A stretch of 64,000 nucleotides of DNA, from assembly GCA_040387375.1 (NCBI GenBank), contig JAZKDW010000028.1, forward strand, positions 62,001 through 126,000. The letters run 5' to 3'. The notes beneath the pieces were generated by a model. It ran no database searches, was not told the origin of the DNA, and worked only from the letters and a program-made list of their open reading frames with translations. Numbering within the stretch: position 1 is the first letter of the stretch; each line of letters starts with the position of its first letter. Made by a program: the position numbers and the translations under genes. Of this stretch, positions 1 to 8,076 are shown piece after piece. This DNA is from JAZKDW01 sp040387375 (GTDB lineage Bacteria; Pseudomonadota; Gammaproteobacteria; Burkholderiales; Burkholderiaceae_D).

Positions 1-515
1 TTGCCAAAGGCATACGCGTCAAGACGTCGTCCTTTGCCCGCCACCATGTCAATGTGTCACTGGTGCGCGCCAAGGCCAGCGGTTATTACATCAATTCCAT
101 CCTGGCGAACCAGGAAGCGCTGACCGACGGCTACGATGAAGCATTGCTGCTCGATACCGACGGTTACGTGTCGGAGGGCTCCGGCGAAAACGTATTCATC
201 GTCCGGGGCGGCAAGATATATACGCCGGATCTGGCCTCCTGCCTTGATGGCATCACGCGCGATGCGGTATTGACGATGGCGCGCGACATGGGCATCGAGG
301 TGATCGAAAAACGCATTACCCGTGATGAAATGTACTGCTGTGACGAAGCGTTCTTCACCGGCACAGCCGCCGAGATCACGCCGATCCGCGAACTGGACAA
401 TCGCCAGCTCGGGGATGGCAAACGCGGCCCGATCACTGAAAAATTGCAATCGCTGTTCTTTGATATCGTGGCCGGCAAGGCGCCGCAATATCAACATTGG
501 CTTACCCTAGTTTAA
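1..515 (+). CDS. ilvE: Branched-chain amino acid aminotransferase, 3' part
   Basis: This is the C-terminal part (about 170 residues) of a fold-type IV PLP aminotransferase that moves amino groups between glutamate and the keto acids of Leu, Ile and Val in the cytosol. The open frame runs in from the window edge (first whole codon at 3) without a start, so the gene is cut by the window; the family is usually about 300 residues. Visible hallmarks are the EGSGENVF segment, the LDGITRDAV segment and the TGTAAEITPI loop that contacts PLP phosphate. A D-amino-acid transaminase is the main alternative, but the tail (VAGKAPQYQHWLTLV) is typical of proteobacterial IlvE. The next gene begins 19 bp downstream, probably in the same transcript. 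Confidence 0.9.
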   Translation, partial: AKGIRVKTSSFARHHVNVSLVRAKASGYYINSILANQEALTDGYDEALLLDTDGYVSEGSGENVFIVRGGKIYTPDLASCLDGITRDAVLTMARDMGIEVIEKRITRDEMYCCDEAFFTGTAAEITPIRELDNRQLGDGKRGPITEKLQSLFFDIVAGKAPQYQHWLTLV

Positions 516-534
516 TAAGAATCCGGAAAATCAG

Positions 535-735
535 ATGAGTGAAGTAAAACATAATACAGACGCGGTGCTGCTGGGTGCGGATGAACTGCCAGCTTACTGT
601 CCGCATGCGGCGATGCCGATCTGGTCGTCGCATCCTCGCGTGTTCCTCGACATGTCCGCCCACGGCGAAGCAAAATGTCCGTATTGCGGGACAGTGTACC
701 GGCTCAAGCCGGGTACGGTCTTGAAAGGACATTGA
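535..735 (+). CDS. Small zinc-finger (zf-CHCC) protein
   Basis: A 66-residue cytosolic protein of the zf-CHCC type, related to the NDUFS6 zinc-binding fold. Candidate zinc ligands are the Cys-Pro-His near residue 22, a His in HPRVFLD and the closing CPYCGTVY pair. Similar proteins commonly follow ilvE in betaproteobacteria; their exact role is not established, though relatives of NDUFS6 assist respiratory complex I assembly. The stop codon is followed at once by the TTG start of the next gene, so the three genes from ilvE onward look like one transcript. No truncation is apparent. Confidence 0.8.
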   Translation: MSEVKHNTDAVLLGADELPAYCPHAAMPIWSSHPRVFLDMSAHGEAKCPYCGTVYRLKPGTVLKGH

Positions 736-1995
736 TTGAACATGCTGTCGCATGTTGCGACGGCTCGCGACAAGGGTCTCGAAGTCGGGCGCTGGGCAGT
801 CTTGATGTGCCTGTTTTCGGTACCGATCAACAAGCCCGCCACCAATATCTCCATCGTCCTCGCGCTGGTGTGTGCGGTGTTGGGTGGACGAGCACTGGAA
901 CGTTTCCGGAACGCGATCCGTCAGCCGGTAGTGATCGGCGCCCTTTTGTGGTTTCTGGCGCTGTTTTTCAGCGCCTTGATCGTGTCTCCCGGCGCCGAAG
1001 GCCTCGCAGCGCTGGGGCCCTACAAGGCATTGCTCTATCCGCTGATCGTGGCGATGCTTCTCGATACACGTCAATGGCGGGACCGCGCCTTGTTCAGTTT
1101 TGGCTTGTCGGTCACGCTGATTCTCCTGACATCGTGGGCACAGTTCCTGATCGCCATTCCAGGCGGCGATTTTGCGCGCACAACCACGGTCGACAGCTTC
1201 ACGGTGTTCAAGAATTATACGCAGCAGGGCCTCGCTTTCCTGGTGCTGGCAGCGCTGGCCGCCTGCTTTGCCAACGTCGAGCAGGATGGCAAACGCAAGC
1301 GCATTCTGTGGTTCGTGGCGGGTGCTGCTTTCATCAACGTCATCTACCTTTTGCAGAGCCGTACCGCCTATCTGATCGCAGCACCGCTTCTGCTTTATTG
1401 GGGCTGGCGCCTGTTGTCCCGCCAGCGCAGCCGCTGGCGCGGCGCCGTGATTGCCCTTCTGCTGTTGGCCGTGGTCGGCACCGCTGCCATGTTGACGCCG
1501 CGGTTTCAGCAGCGCATTGTTCAGGCCAAGGAAGACGTGTCGCTTTATTCAACGCAGAATGCGCCGACATCGATGGGCGTGCGGCTCGAATTATGGAAAC
1601 GCACCTTGCCGATGATTGCATCGGCGCCGCTGTTTGGCCATGGCCTCGGCCAGTGGAAAGAGGAATTCCTGAAGCAGGTCAAGGAGCCCGGCTATAACCC
1701 CGGGTTCCTGATGGGCCATCCGCACCAGGAGGCCTTGCAGATCCTCGCCGAACAGGGGGTGGTCGGCTTTGCCCTGTTCGTGCTGGCATTGGTGATGCTG
1801 GCGATGACCATCCGCCGGCTCGAGCCGCCGTACCGGGATTTCTATTCCTGCCTGTTGCTGATCTATGTGACCGCTGGCCTGGCGAACTGCATCCTGGCCG
1901 ATTTTTCGCATCGCCATATTTTCCTGATGCTGCTGGCCTGCATTCCCGTGGCGCCGGCGATGGCGCGCGCGCGTGCGCTTGGCGTGCCGGCATGA
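736..1995 (+). CDS. O-antigen ligase / polymerase family membrane protein
   Basis: A 419-residue polytopic inner-membrane protein with about ten hydrophobic segments and a large periplasmic loop around residues 250-330, the layout of the Wzy_C/WaaL family. Family members join undecaprenyl-linked glycans to lipid A-core or to proteins. The GHGLGQW stretch and the HPHQEALQILAEQG segment in the loop resemble the conserved region of these ligases. I chose the TTG start at 736 because AAAGGA ends six bases before it; ATG at 742 is possible. The gene overlaps the downstream glycosyltransferase by four bases (ATGA), which suggests translational coupling and a job in LPS or glycoprotein synthesis. 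Ligase and polymerase cannot be told apart from sequence alone. Confidence 0.82.
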   Translation: MNMLSHVATARDKGLEVGRWAVLMCLFSVPINKPATNISIVLALVCAVLGGRALERFRNAIRQPVVIGALLWFLALFFSALIVSPGAEGLAALGPYKALLYPLIVAMLLDTRQWRDRALFSFGLSVTLILLTSWAQFLIAIPGGDFARTTTVDSFTVFKNYTQQGLAFLVLAALAACFANVEQDGKRKRILWFVAGAAFINVIYLLQSRTAYLIAAPLLLYWGWRLLSRQRSRWRGAVIALLLLAVVGTAAMLTPRFQQRIVQAKEDVSLYSTQNAPTSMGVRLELWKRTLPMIASAPLFGHGLGQWKEEFLKQVKEPGYNPGFLMGHPHQEALQILAEQGVVGFALFVLALVMLAMTIRRLEPPYRDFYSCLLLIYVTAGLANCILADFSHRHIFLMLLACIPVAPAMARARALGVPA

Positions 1996-2849
1996 CATTG
2001 CGCCTCGACGACGTCACACTGATCACCGTTACTTACCAGAGCGCGGCGATTGTCCCCCAGCTGGCGCGCACCCTGAAACGCTTTCCCAACGTGGTTATCG
2101 TCGACAACGCCAGCAAGGACGGCACCGCGAACGCTTTATCCACGCAGTTGCCGCAGGCGCGGATAATAAGGAATGAAACCAACCTCGGCTTCGGCCCCGC
2201 CAACAATCAAGGCATGGCCGTCACGTCGACACCCTATGCGTTATTGATCAATCCCGATTGTGATATCAGCACGGAAGCGCTGGAACGTCTGCTGACGACT
2301 GCCGCCCTCTATCCGCTGGCGGCGATCGTCGCGCCGCAGGGATGGCACGATCAGGACACGCCGCAACCGTCGTACCGGCACGCGTTTTATGAACGCCGGG
2401 CGGCGCAGGTTTACCGGATTCCCGACGCTACCTGTTCCGCCAAATGGCTGCACGGATGCTGCCTGCTGGTGAAGAGCGAATCGTTCCGGAAATTCGGCGG
2501 ATTTGACGAGCGTTTCTTCCTGTATTACGAAGATGATGATCTGTGTCTGCGGGCGCTGCAGGCCGGTTATGATTGCCTGCTCGAACCGCAGGCGCGGGTC
2601 CTGCATGCCGGCGGCGGTTCTTCTTCGCCGTCGTGGCGCACGCAGTTCCGCAAGCACTACTTTTTTTTCCGCTCGCGCCATCTGATCATCGGAAAATACG
2701 TGGGACGTCCCGCAGCAATACGCTATCGCGTGAAGACGGCATTGGCCGCCCCTGTCGCCACCCTGCTCTACGCCTTGTTATTCCGGCGCCGCCATGCATT
2801 GAAATGGCTGGCCTGGGGTTGTTCGGCGTGGAGCATGAAACGATCATGA
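1992..2849 (+). CDS. Glycosyltransferase family 2 (rhamnosyltransferase-like)
   Basis: A 285-residue GT-A fold glycosyltransferase. It shows the N-terminal nucleotide-binding segment VVIVDNASKDGT (about residues 34-45), a metal-binding NPDCD at 87-91 and an acidic YYEDDDLCLRAL stretch near 179-189 that matches the catalytic-base region of WbbL/rhamnosyltransferase-like enzymes. A hydrophobic C-terminal segment suggests membrane association. It starts inside the stop region of the upstream O-antigen-ligase-like gene, so both are probably co-translated and may act on the same LPS glycan. Donor and acceptor cannot be read from the sequence. Confidence 0.85.
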   Translation: MTLRLDDVTLITVTYQSAAIVPQLARTLKRFPNVVIVDNASKDGTANALSTQLPQARIIRNETNLGFGPANNQGMAVTSTPYALLINPDCDISTEALERLLTTAALYPLAAIVAPQGWHDQDTPQPSYRHAFYERRAAQVYRIPDATCSAKWLHGCCLLVKSESFRKFGGFDERFFLYYEDDDLCLRALQAGYDCLLEPQARVLHAGGGSSSPSWRTQFRKHYFFFRSRHLIIGKYVGRPAAIRYRVKTALAAPVATLLYALLFRRRHALKWLAWGCSAWSMKRS

Positions 2850-2876
2850 CCAACGCACACTCGCTTCCAGGACCGC

Positions 2877-3308
2877 ATGACTGACTCCAGCAAAATACCC
2901 GGCACCGCAGACGATGCCGAAGCAAGATTCTATGATGCGATCGCGCGTGCCGATATCGACGCGCTGATGGCGATCTGGTCGGATGAGGAAGACATCGTCT
3001 GCATTCATCCGGGCGCCGCACGCCTGACCGGGGTGGCGTCGGTACGCGCCTCCTGGGAGGCAATTTTCGAACGCGGCGGCGTGCATATACGGCCCTTGCA
3101 ATTGCATGTGTCGCACAACCTGATGACGGCTGTCCACAGCATTGTCGAAGCAATCCACCGTGCCGACAATCAACCGCAGGAAGTGCATGTGCTGGCCACC
3201 AACGTCTACATCAAAACGGCCCTGGGCTGGCGCATCGTGATGCATCATGCGTCGGTCGCCCCGGGCCGGGCGCCGGCGGCAAGCCCGCCGGCGACCCTGC
3301 TGCACTGA
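2877..3308 (+). CDS. SnoaL/NTF2-like domain protein
   Basis: A 143-residue protein with the compact alpha+beta pattern of the NTF2/SnoaL-like (DUF4440-type) superfamily. The N-terminal helix EARFYDAIARADIDALMAIW is followed by DEEDIVCIHPGAARLTG and a closing strand pair ending in WRIVMHHAS. These folds bind small ligands or catalyse simple isomerisation or hydrolysis; no specific activity can be assigned. The start at 2877 has CAGGA four bases upstream. The Ala/Pro-rich tail after residue 126 is low complexity. It lies between the glycosyltransferase and the YheT-like hydrolase in the same direction with short gaps, so co-transcription is likely. Confidence 0.75.
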   Translation: MTDSSKIPGTADDAEARFYDAIARADIDALMAIWSDEEDIVCIHPGAARLTGVASVRASWEAIFERGGVHIRPLQLHVSHNLMTAVHSIVEAIHRADNQPQEVHVLATNVYIKTALGWRIVMHHASVAPGRAPAASPPATLLH

Positions 3309-3323
3309 CACCGGCGCCGGCCC

Positions 3324-4283
3324 GTGATGCATTCATATTCCGCTCCGCGCTGGCTGCCCGGCGGCCACCTGCAAACCATCTATCCGGCCAAGTGCATCGC
3401 CAAACCGCGGGTTGCCTATCGGCGTGAACGCTGGAGCGCGCCGGATGGGGACTTTGTCGATATCGATTTTGTCGACGGTGCGCCCGGACAGCCGTTGCTC
3501 GTATTGTTTCACGGCCTCGAGGGTTCTTCGGACAGCCATTATGCGCGGGCGCTGATGGCGCATGCGGCGACCCTCGGCTGGTCAGGCGCGGTGCCGCATT
3601 TCCGCGGCTGTTCCGGCGAACTGAACCATGCACCGCGTTTTTACCATTCCGGCGACGCGCAGGAAGTCGACTGGATCATGCGCCGCCTCGCGCTGTACGG
3701 CAAAGAGCATCAGGCCAGCCGCTTGTATGCAGCGGGCGCCTCCCTGGGCGGCAACGCATTGCTGCGCTGGCTGGGCGAATCCCGGAATGAAGCCGGTATC
3801 GTCGATGCCGCCTGCGCGATATCCGCGCCGCTGGACCTGGCTGGCGGCGGCAATGCGCTGTCGCGCGGCTTTAATCTGGTGTATACCCGCTCGTTCCTGC
3901 AAACGCTGAAGCCGAAATGCCTGGAAAAACTGCAGCAGTTTCCAGGCTTGTTCGACCGCGACACCATGCTGCGCGCCCGCAATTTATACGAGTTCGATAA
4001 TATTGTCACCGCGCCGCTGCACGGTTATCGCGATACCGATGACTATTGGAACCGGGCCAGCGCAAAGCATGTGCTGGCTGATATCAAGGTGCCGACCCTG
4101 GTGCTGAATGCGCGCAACGATCCGTTCCTGCCGGCGCACCTGCTGCCGCGCACCGCTTCGGCTTGCGTCACGCTCGAGTATCCGACGGAAGGCGGCCATG
4201 TCGGCTTCACGGATGGATCATTGCCGGGCTCGATTGCCTGGCTGCCGCAGCGGATCACGCGGTTTCTGACTGGGGGCGGATGA
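3324..4283 (+). CDS. YheT-family alpha/beta hydrolase
   Basis: A 318-319-residue alpha/beta hydrolase of the YheT/ABHD (UPF0017) family. The opening PRWLPGGHLQTIYP is the family signature, followed by an oxyanion region FHGLEGSSDS. The nucleophile elbow is GASLGGN with Ser about 140, an Asp lies in NARNDPFLP and the catalytic His in EGGHVGF near the C terminus. Members are esterase-like enzymes with poorly defined lipid substrates. GTG at 3324 and ATG at 3327 are adjacent and either could start translation; ATG is more likely. The triad is complete. Confidence 0.87.
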   Translation: MMHSYSAPRWLPGGHLQTIYPAKCIAKPRVAYRRERWSAPDGDFVDIDFVDGAPGQPLLVLFHGLEGSSDSHYARALMAHAATLGWSGAVPHFRGCSGELNHAPRFYHSGDAQEVDWIMRRLALYGKEHQASRLYAAGASLGGNALLRWLGESRNEAGIVDAACAISAPLDLAGGGNALSRGFNLVYTRSFLQTLKPKCLEKLQQFPGLFDRDTMLRARNLYEFDNIVTAPLHGYRDTDDYWNRASAKHVLADIKVPTLVLNARNDPFLPAHLLPRTASACVTLEYPTEGGHVGFTDGSLPGSIAWLPQRITRFLTGGG

Positions 4284-4386
4284 TCAAGTACCACGCGGCA
4301 TAAAATAGGAGAATTAAATTCGGATCCGGCTGTCGATATGAAGAGCCCTCATTCAACATTCCCCCGCTTCGGAAATCAGGAAAAAA

Positions 4387-4992
4387 ATGGACGATATCGT
4401 TAAACAGGCAATGGCGAAATGGCCGAATGTGCCGCATTGCCATGGCTGGCTGGCGCTCGATGCGCGCGGCAACTGGCGCATGCGTGATGACAGGGCGCAG
4501 GCCGAAGGACTGCCAGGCGACAAGATCGTCAATGCGGCGTTATTGGGCTTCATTAACCGCAATTACGCCTGCGACGATCAGGGCCGCTGGTATTTTCAAA
4601 ACGGCCCGCAACGTGTGTATGTCGACCTCGAAGCCTTGCCGTATATCGCCCGCACCGACCCGGCGTTGGGTTTTATCCTGCAGACCAACCAACCCCTGTC
4701 CACGATCGATGCGGCATGGATGACCGAGACCGGCCGCTTGCTGCTGCAAGGCGATGCAAGGATAGCGCTGGTCGACGATCGTGATATGGCTCAGTGCATT
4801 GCAAGGATGTGGATGGATGGCGCGGCTGTCAGCGACGACAAACTGCTGGCCTGGCTGGACGATAGCCAGGGAAGTGGCGGCGACCTGCGCTTCCGCAATG
4901 AGCAACTGGAGCTGCCGTTGCAGCGCATCAGGGAGGACGAGATTCCCGCCCGTTTTCATTTCGTGCGGCGTCCGCGCGCCGATCCGGCGTGA
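4387..4992 (+). CDS. Conserved betaproteobacterial protein (DUF2946-like, name uncertain)
   Basis: A 201-residue protein that I recognise as a family conserved in Burkholderiales. It opens with MDDIVKQAMAKWPNVPHC and carries a GWLALDARGNWRMRD segment and an FINRNYACDDQGRWYFQNG segment. The domain number is from memory and should be checked. There is no signal peptide, membrane segment or obvious catalytic motif, and no function is known to me. The start is supported by AGGA six bases upstream. It is transcribed toward the M48 protease gene, leaving only four bases between the two stop codons. Confidence 0.7.
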   Translation: MDDIVKQAMAKWPNVPHCHGWLALDARGNWRMRDDRAQAEGLPGDKIVNAALLGFINRNYACDDQGRWYFQNGPQRVYVDLEALPYIARTDPALGFILQTNQPLSTIDAAWMTETGRLLLQGDARIALVDDRDMAQCIARMWMDGAAVSDDKLLAWLDDSQGSGGDLRFRNEQLELPLQRIREDEIPARFHFVRRPRADPA

Positions 4993-4996
4993 GAAC

Positions 4997-6601
4997 TTAA
5001 CGCTCTTTCTGCGCTTCTTTCATCTCTTCCCGCCGCAGCGCCTGAAACTCGCGCTCGCGTGCATCGATCACCGCCTGGTCATAAAACGATGCGTCCGGTG
5101 CGCGCCGTGCGATGGAGAGTTGATCCAGCGCGGCGGGCAAGCTGCCCGACTGCGCATACGATTCCGCCAGCGCCATATGCTGCAGCGCCCGCTTGTTTTG
5201 CGCCGCGTATGCTTGCGCCAGTTTTTCCTGCAACTGCGGCTCCTGCCGGTACAGCTGCGCCTGGTCGCGCAAATAGCGGATCGCATCGTCATGGCGCGCA
5301 CCCGCAATCAGCGCGTCCGCGTACTGGCGCGCGATGCCGCGCGATAAGGGAAACGCCGCTCGCGCTGCGTCGGCTTCCTTCTGTGCTTCAGCCGGCTGGC
5401 CGGCGGCGAGCCTGATATCGATGGCGAGGCTGGCAAGCGGCGCGCTTGCCGCCAGCGCCGGCGCCTTTTGCGCCACTGCGCGAGCTTCCTGCAGCAAGGT
5501 TTGCGCATTGAGCGCCTGACCCTGCTTCAGCGCGATCAACGCCAGTCCATATTTGGCGGCCACCGTTTGTGTCCGGCTTTGCTGCTGCAACTGGCTATTG
5601 AAGATGGCCGCGGCCTCGCGCCAGCCCGGCGGCGTATCGTCCTGCAACACACGCAGCCTGGCCCGGATCAGGTGGAAATCGATGTTATCGGCACGCTGCT
5701 TGTAACGATGGTCGCGGATGCGGTTCTGGATGTCGCCGATGCGTTCGGTCGTTAATGGATGCGAGCGCAAATACGCCGGCGCCGCGTCGTTGTAAGATCG
5801 CGAGGCCGACTGCATGCGTCCGAAAAAGGCCACCATGCCCGAGGTATCGAATCCGCCTTCACGCAATATCTGCAAACCGATGCGATCCGCCTCACGCTCG
5901 GCATCACGGCTGAAATTGAGTTGACGCTGCATCGCCAGCCCGCCGCCGCCGGTCATGATCGCTGCGCCTGCATCGGCGCTCTTGCTGGCCACAATCGCCC
6001 CCAGGATCATCGACGCCAGCGGAAGCAGCGCATCCTGGCGCTGATTGCCCAGCATGCGCGCCAGATGCCGCTGCGCGACATGGCCGATTTCATGCGCCAT
6101 CACCGACGCCAGTTCCGACTCGGTTTGCGCCGCCAGCACCAGCCCGGAATGCACACCGATAAACCCCCCCGGCAGTGCAAACGCATTCAGCATCGGATCG
6201 CGCACCGCAAAAAAGAAGTAGTCGTAGCCGGATTCACCACGCACATCGGGCCGCGCCGCAACCAGGCCGCCGCCGAAATTGTTCAGGTATTCCAGCAGTG
6301 GCGCGTCGCCCAGGTAATCGCGGTCACGCCGGATGTCACGCATGATCTGTTCGCCCAGCTTGCGTTCCATCAGCGGCGACAGTTCTTCGCGATCGGTGCC
6401 GCCCAGGTTCGGCAGATTCTGTGCCACGCCGAGTGACGGCACGCCTGCGATGGGCAGTGCGCACATCAACAAGACGGCGGCAGTGAGGAAAAAACGGGAG
6501 GATAAGCGCGAAAGCCGCCGTGACGCCGGGCCGCGCAGGAATCTGAACTGGAATGAATCTGGTTTTAATTTCACAATGCTATGATACCTGCACCCGTCCA
6601 T
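4997..6601 (-). CDS. M48 family metalloprotease with TPR domain (BepA-like)
   Basis: A periplasmic zinc metalloprotease with a C-terminal TPR region, like BepA/YfgC, which supports outer-membrane protein (LptD, BamA) quality control. I start it at ATG 6601 because AGGGA precedes it at good spacing; GTG at 6616 and GTG at 6559 are alternatives. A basic N terminus and hydrophobic stretch (about residues 36-60) form a signal peptide. The catalytic motif is HEIGH at about 170-174, with a third ligand in the later SRDAEREADR segment. Residues beyond about 290 are helical repeats typical of TPRs. It is divergent from moaC, with 41 bp between the chosen starts. BepA is a family-level assignment. Confidence 0.85.
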   Translation of the reverse strand: MDGCRYHSIVKLKPDSFQFRFLRGPASRRLSRLSSRFFLTAAVLLMCALPIAGVPSLGVAQNLPNLGGTDREELSPLMERKLGEQIMRDIRRDRDYLGDAPLLEYLNNFGGGLVAARPDVRGESGYDYFFFAVRDPMLNAFALPGGFIGVHSGLVLAAQTESELASVMAHEIGHVAQRHLARMLGNQRQDALLPLASMILGAIVASKSADAGAAIMTGGGGLAMQRQLNFSRDAEREADRIGLQILREGGFDTSGMVAFFGRMQSASRSYNDAAPAYLRSHPLTTERIGDIQNRIRDHRYKQRADNIDFHLIRARLRVLQDDTPPGWREAAAIFNSQLQQQSRTQTVAAKYGLALIALKQGQALNAQTLLQEARAVAQKAPALAASAPLASLAIDIRLAAGQPAEAQKEADAARAAFPLSRGIARQYADALIAGARHDDAIRYLRDQAQLYRQEPQLQEKLAQAYAAQNKRALQHMALAESYAQSGSLPAALDQLSIARRAPDASFYDQAVIDAREREFQALRREEMKEAQKER

Positions 6602-6642
6602 CGTTCCCTGCGTCACTCAGGATCTGCAACAAATTGTTACCA

Positions 6643-7161
6643 ATGACCTCAGACAAAAAACCCCTTTCCCCGGATTACGCCGATACCGGCCTTACCCATT
6701 TTGATGCCAGCGGCGAAGCCCATATGGTTGACGTTGGCGCCAAGGCGGAGACCCACCGTATTGCCATTGCCGTCGGCACCATACGCATGAAACCGGAAAC
6801 GCTGGCGATCATCCAGTCCGGCACCGCGAAAAAAGGCGATGTGCTCGGCATCGCCCGCATTGCCGCCATCATGGCGGCCAAGCGCACCAGCGACCTGATT
6901 CCACTGTGCCATCCGCTGGCGCTGACGCGGGTGACCGTTGATTTCGGCGTCGAGGAAAGCCTTTCCAGCGTTATCTGTACCGCCCAGGTGGAGACGACCG
7001 GCAAGACAGGGGTGGAAATGGAAGCGCTGACTGCGGTGCAGGTCGGCCTGCTGACTATTTATGACATGTGCAAGGCGGTCGATCGGGGCATGGTGATGAC
7101 GGATGTGCGGGTGCTGGAAAAACGCGGAGGGAAGTCGGGAGACTGGGTTGGCAAAAATTAA
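6643..7161 (+). CDS. moaC: Cyclic pyranopterin monophosphate synthase MoaC
   Basis: A 172-residue cytosolic enzyme of molybdenum cofactor synthesis. With MoaA it converts GTP to cyclic pyranopterin monophosphate. Clear family motifs are THFDASGEAHMVDVG near the N terminus, LIPLCHPLALTRV around residues 86-98, and GKTGVEMEALTAVQ followed by TIYDMCKAVDRGM, which hold the active-site Asp/Lys cluster. The frame is open further upstream, but ATG 6643 gives the normal family length. A short hairpin followed by a T-run lies about 85 bp past the stop. No other Mo-cofactor gene is nearby, so it appears to be a lone copy here. Confidence 0.95.
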   Translation: MTSDKKPLSPDYADTGLTHFDASGEAHMVDVGAKAETHRIAIAVGTIRMKPETLAIIQSGTAKKGDVLGIARIAAIMAAKRTSDLIPLCHPLALTRVTVDFGVEESLSSVICTAQVETTGKTGVEMEALTAVQVGLLTIYDMCKAVDRGMVMTDVRVLEKRGGKSGDWVGKN

Positions 7162-7246
7162 ATTGCCTGATTACTAACGACCGTCGCACTTCCATCTGCC
7201 AAAAATCGTCACCCGAAAATATTGATTTTTTAAATATGCCAGAAAG

Positions 7247-7268
7247 CGTCACAATATGACGTTTTTTT
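7247..7268 (+). terminator. Weak Rho-independent terminator after moaC
   Basis: A five-base stem (CGTCA at 7247-7251 with TGACG at 7257-7261) with loop CAATA is followed by seven T residues (7262-7268). The stem is short, so termination may be partial. It lies in the 382-bp gap between moaC and pilA, the rest of which is A+T rich and carries the pilA promoter. Confidence 0.45.
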
Positions 7269-7475
7269 GACCTTATTCATAAAACAACTTAATTGTCAAT
7301 AAAACAAAAATTTTTTGGTTTTAATCGTTGTGCGTCTGCATCGCATCGGATAAAAATAAATTTTCCCTTCCGCGGCGAAACGCCCGTTTGAGAGGTAAAC
7401 CGAGGACAAATGTCACGTGTATGGTCAATGGATTTTGCCGAATAGCGCATTACCGACAAAAATTTTTATTGCCGC

Positions 7476-7491
7476 TGGCACAGATCATGCT
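7476..7491 (+). promoter_or_regulatory. Sigma-54 (-24/-12) promoter of pilA
   Basis: TGGCAC at 7476-7481 and ATGCT at 7487-7491 fit the -24/-12 RpoN consensus (TGGCAC-N5-TTGCW) with one mismatch and correct spacing. The -12 GC is retained. The predicted transcript start would be near 7502, about 40 bases before the pilA ATG. Pilin genes in Pseudomonas and several other proteobacteria are RpoN/PilR dependent, so the position and pattern agree. No PilSR genes are in the window. Confidence 0.65.
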
Positions 7492-7543
7492 GATAGTGAA
7501 TTGCAGCAACATCAAGTTGCTTAATCAAATTACGGGAATCAAC

Positions 7544-8014
7544 ATGAAAACGATGCCAAAACATTTCAGCGTCAAAGCGGTACAAAAAGGTTTTACTCTG
7601 ATCGAATTGATGATCGTGGTTGCGATTATCGGTATTCTGGCCGCTGTTGCCCTTCCTGCGTATCAGGATTACACCAAGCGCGCAAAAGTTTCTGAAATTA
7701 TCCTGGCCGCTTCTGCCGTCAGAAATACCATCTCTGAATATGCGCAAACAAAAGGCACAATGCCTACCACTGCCGCATCGGCCGGTGTGGAAACCACCAC
7801 GTCGAAATATGTTGCGAGCGTTACTTATTCAGGAACCACCACTGTTGGCACGATTACAGTAACTGCGCAGGGATTTTCCGACACGAATATCGACACCAAG
7901 ACTCTCGGTCTCGTTGGAACGATAGCAGCCGGAACAGGCCAGGTAGCATGGGTATGCGCTGGCGGAGCAACCAACCCGATTCCTGCTAAATATCTGCCTG
8001 CAAGCTGCAAATAA
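7544..8014 (+). CDS. pilA: Type IV pilin major subunit (PilA-like)
   Basis: A 156-residue type IVa prepilin. The leader is 16 residues ending in Gly, cleavage is before Phe (KG/FTLIELMIVVAIIG), and Glu is at mature position 5, as required for PilD processing and N-methylation. The hydrophobic helix is followed by the conserved ALPAYQDYTKRAK. The C-terminal pair of cysteines (WVCAGG ... PASCK) would form the D-region disulfide loop. The central region (about residues 65-125) is strikingly rich in Ser and Thr, a possible O-glycan acceptor. ATG 7544 is chosen over upstream in-frame starts because it gives a normal leader. It has its own sigma-54-type promoter and terminator, so it is probably monocistronic and strongly expressed. 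Confidence 0.93.
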   Translation: MKTMPKHFSVKAVQKGFTLIELMIVVAIIGILAAVALPAYQDYTKRAKVSEIILAASAVRNTISEYAQTKGTMPTTAASAGVETTTSKYVASVTYSGTTTVGTITVTAQGFSDTNIDTKTLGLVGTIAAGTGQVAWVCAGGATNPIPAKYLPASCK

Positions 8015-8033
8015 TTCTCGACTTTGGTTGCAA

Positions 8034-8058
8034 AGCCCCGCCATTGCGGGGCTTTTTT
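8034..8058 (+). terminator. Rho-independent terminator of pilA
   Basis: A seven-base G+C-rich stem (AGCCCCG at 8034-8040 with CGGGGCT at 8047-8053), a six-base loop and six T residues (8053-8058). It lies 20 bp past the pilA stop and would separate the abundant pilin message from the glycan operon. Confidence 0.88.
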
Positions 8059-8076
8059 ATTGTGTTTTTTATGTAA

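Noticed and set aside
675..1697. 340-codon plus-strand frame
   Set aside because: It lies in another frame of the O-antigen-ligase-like gene, has no family resemblance and is rich in Arg, as typical for shadow frames in G+C-rich DNA.
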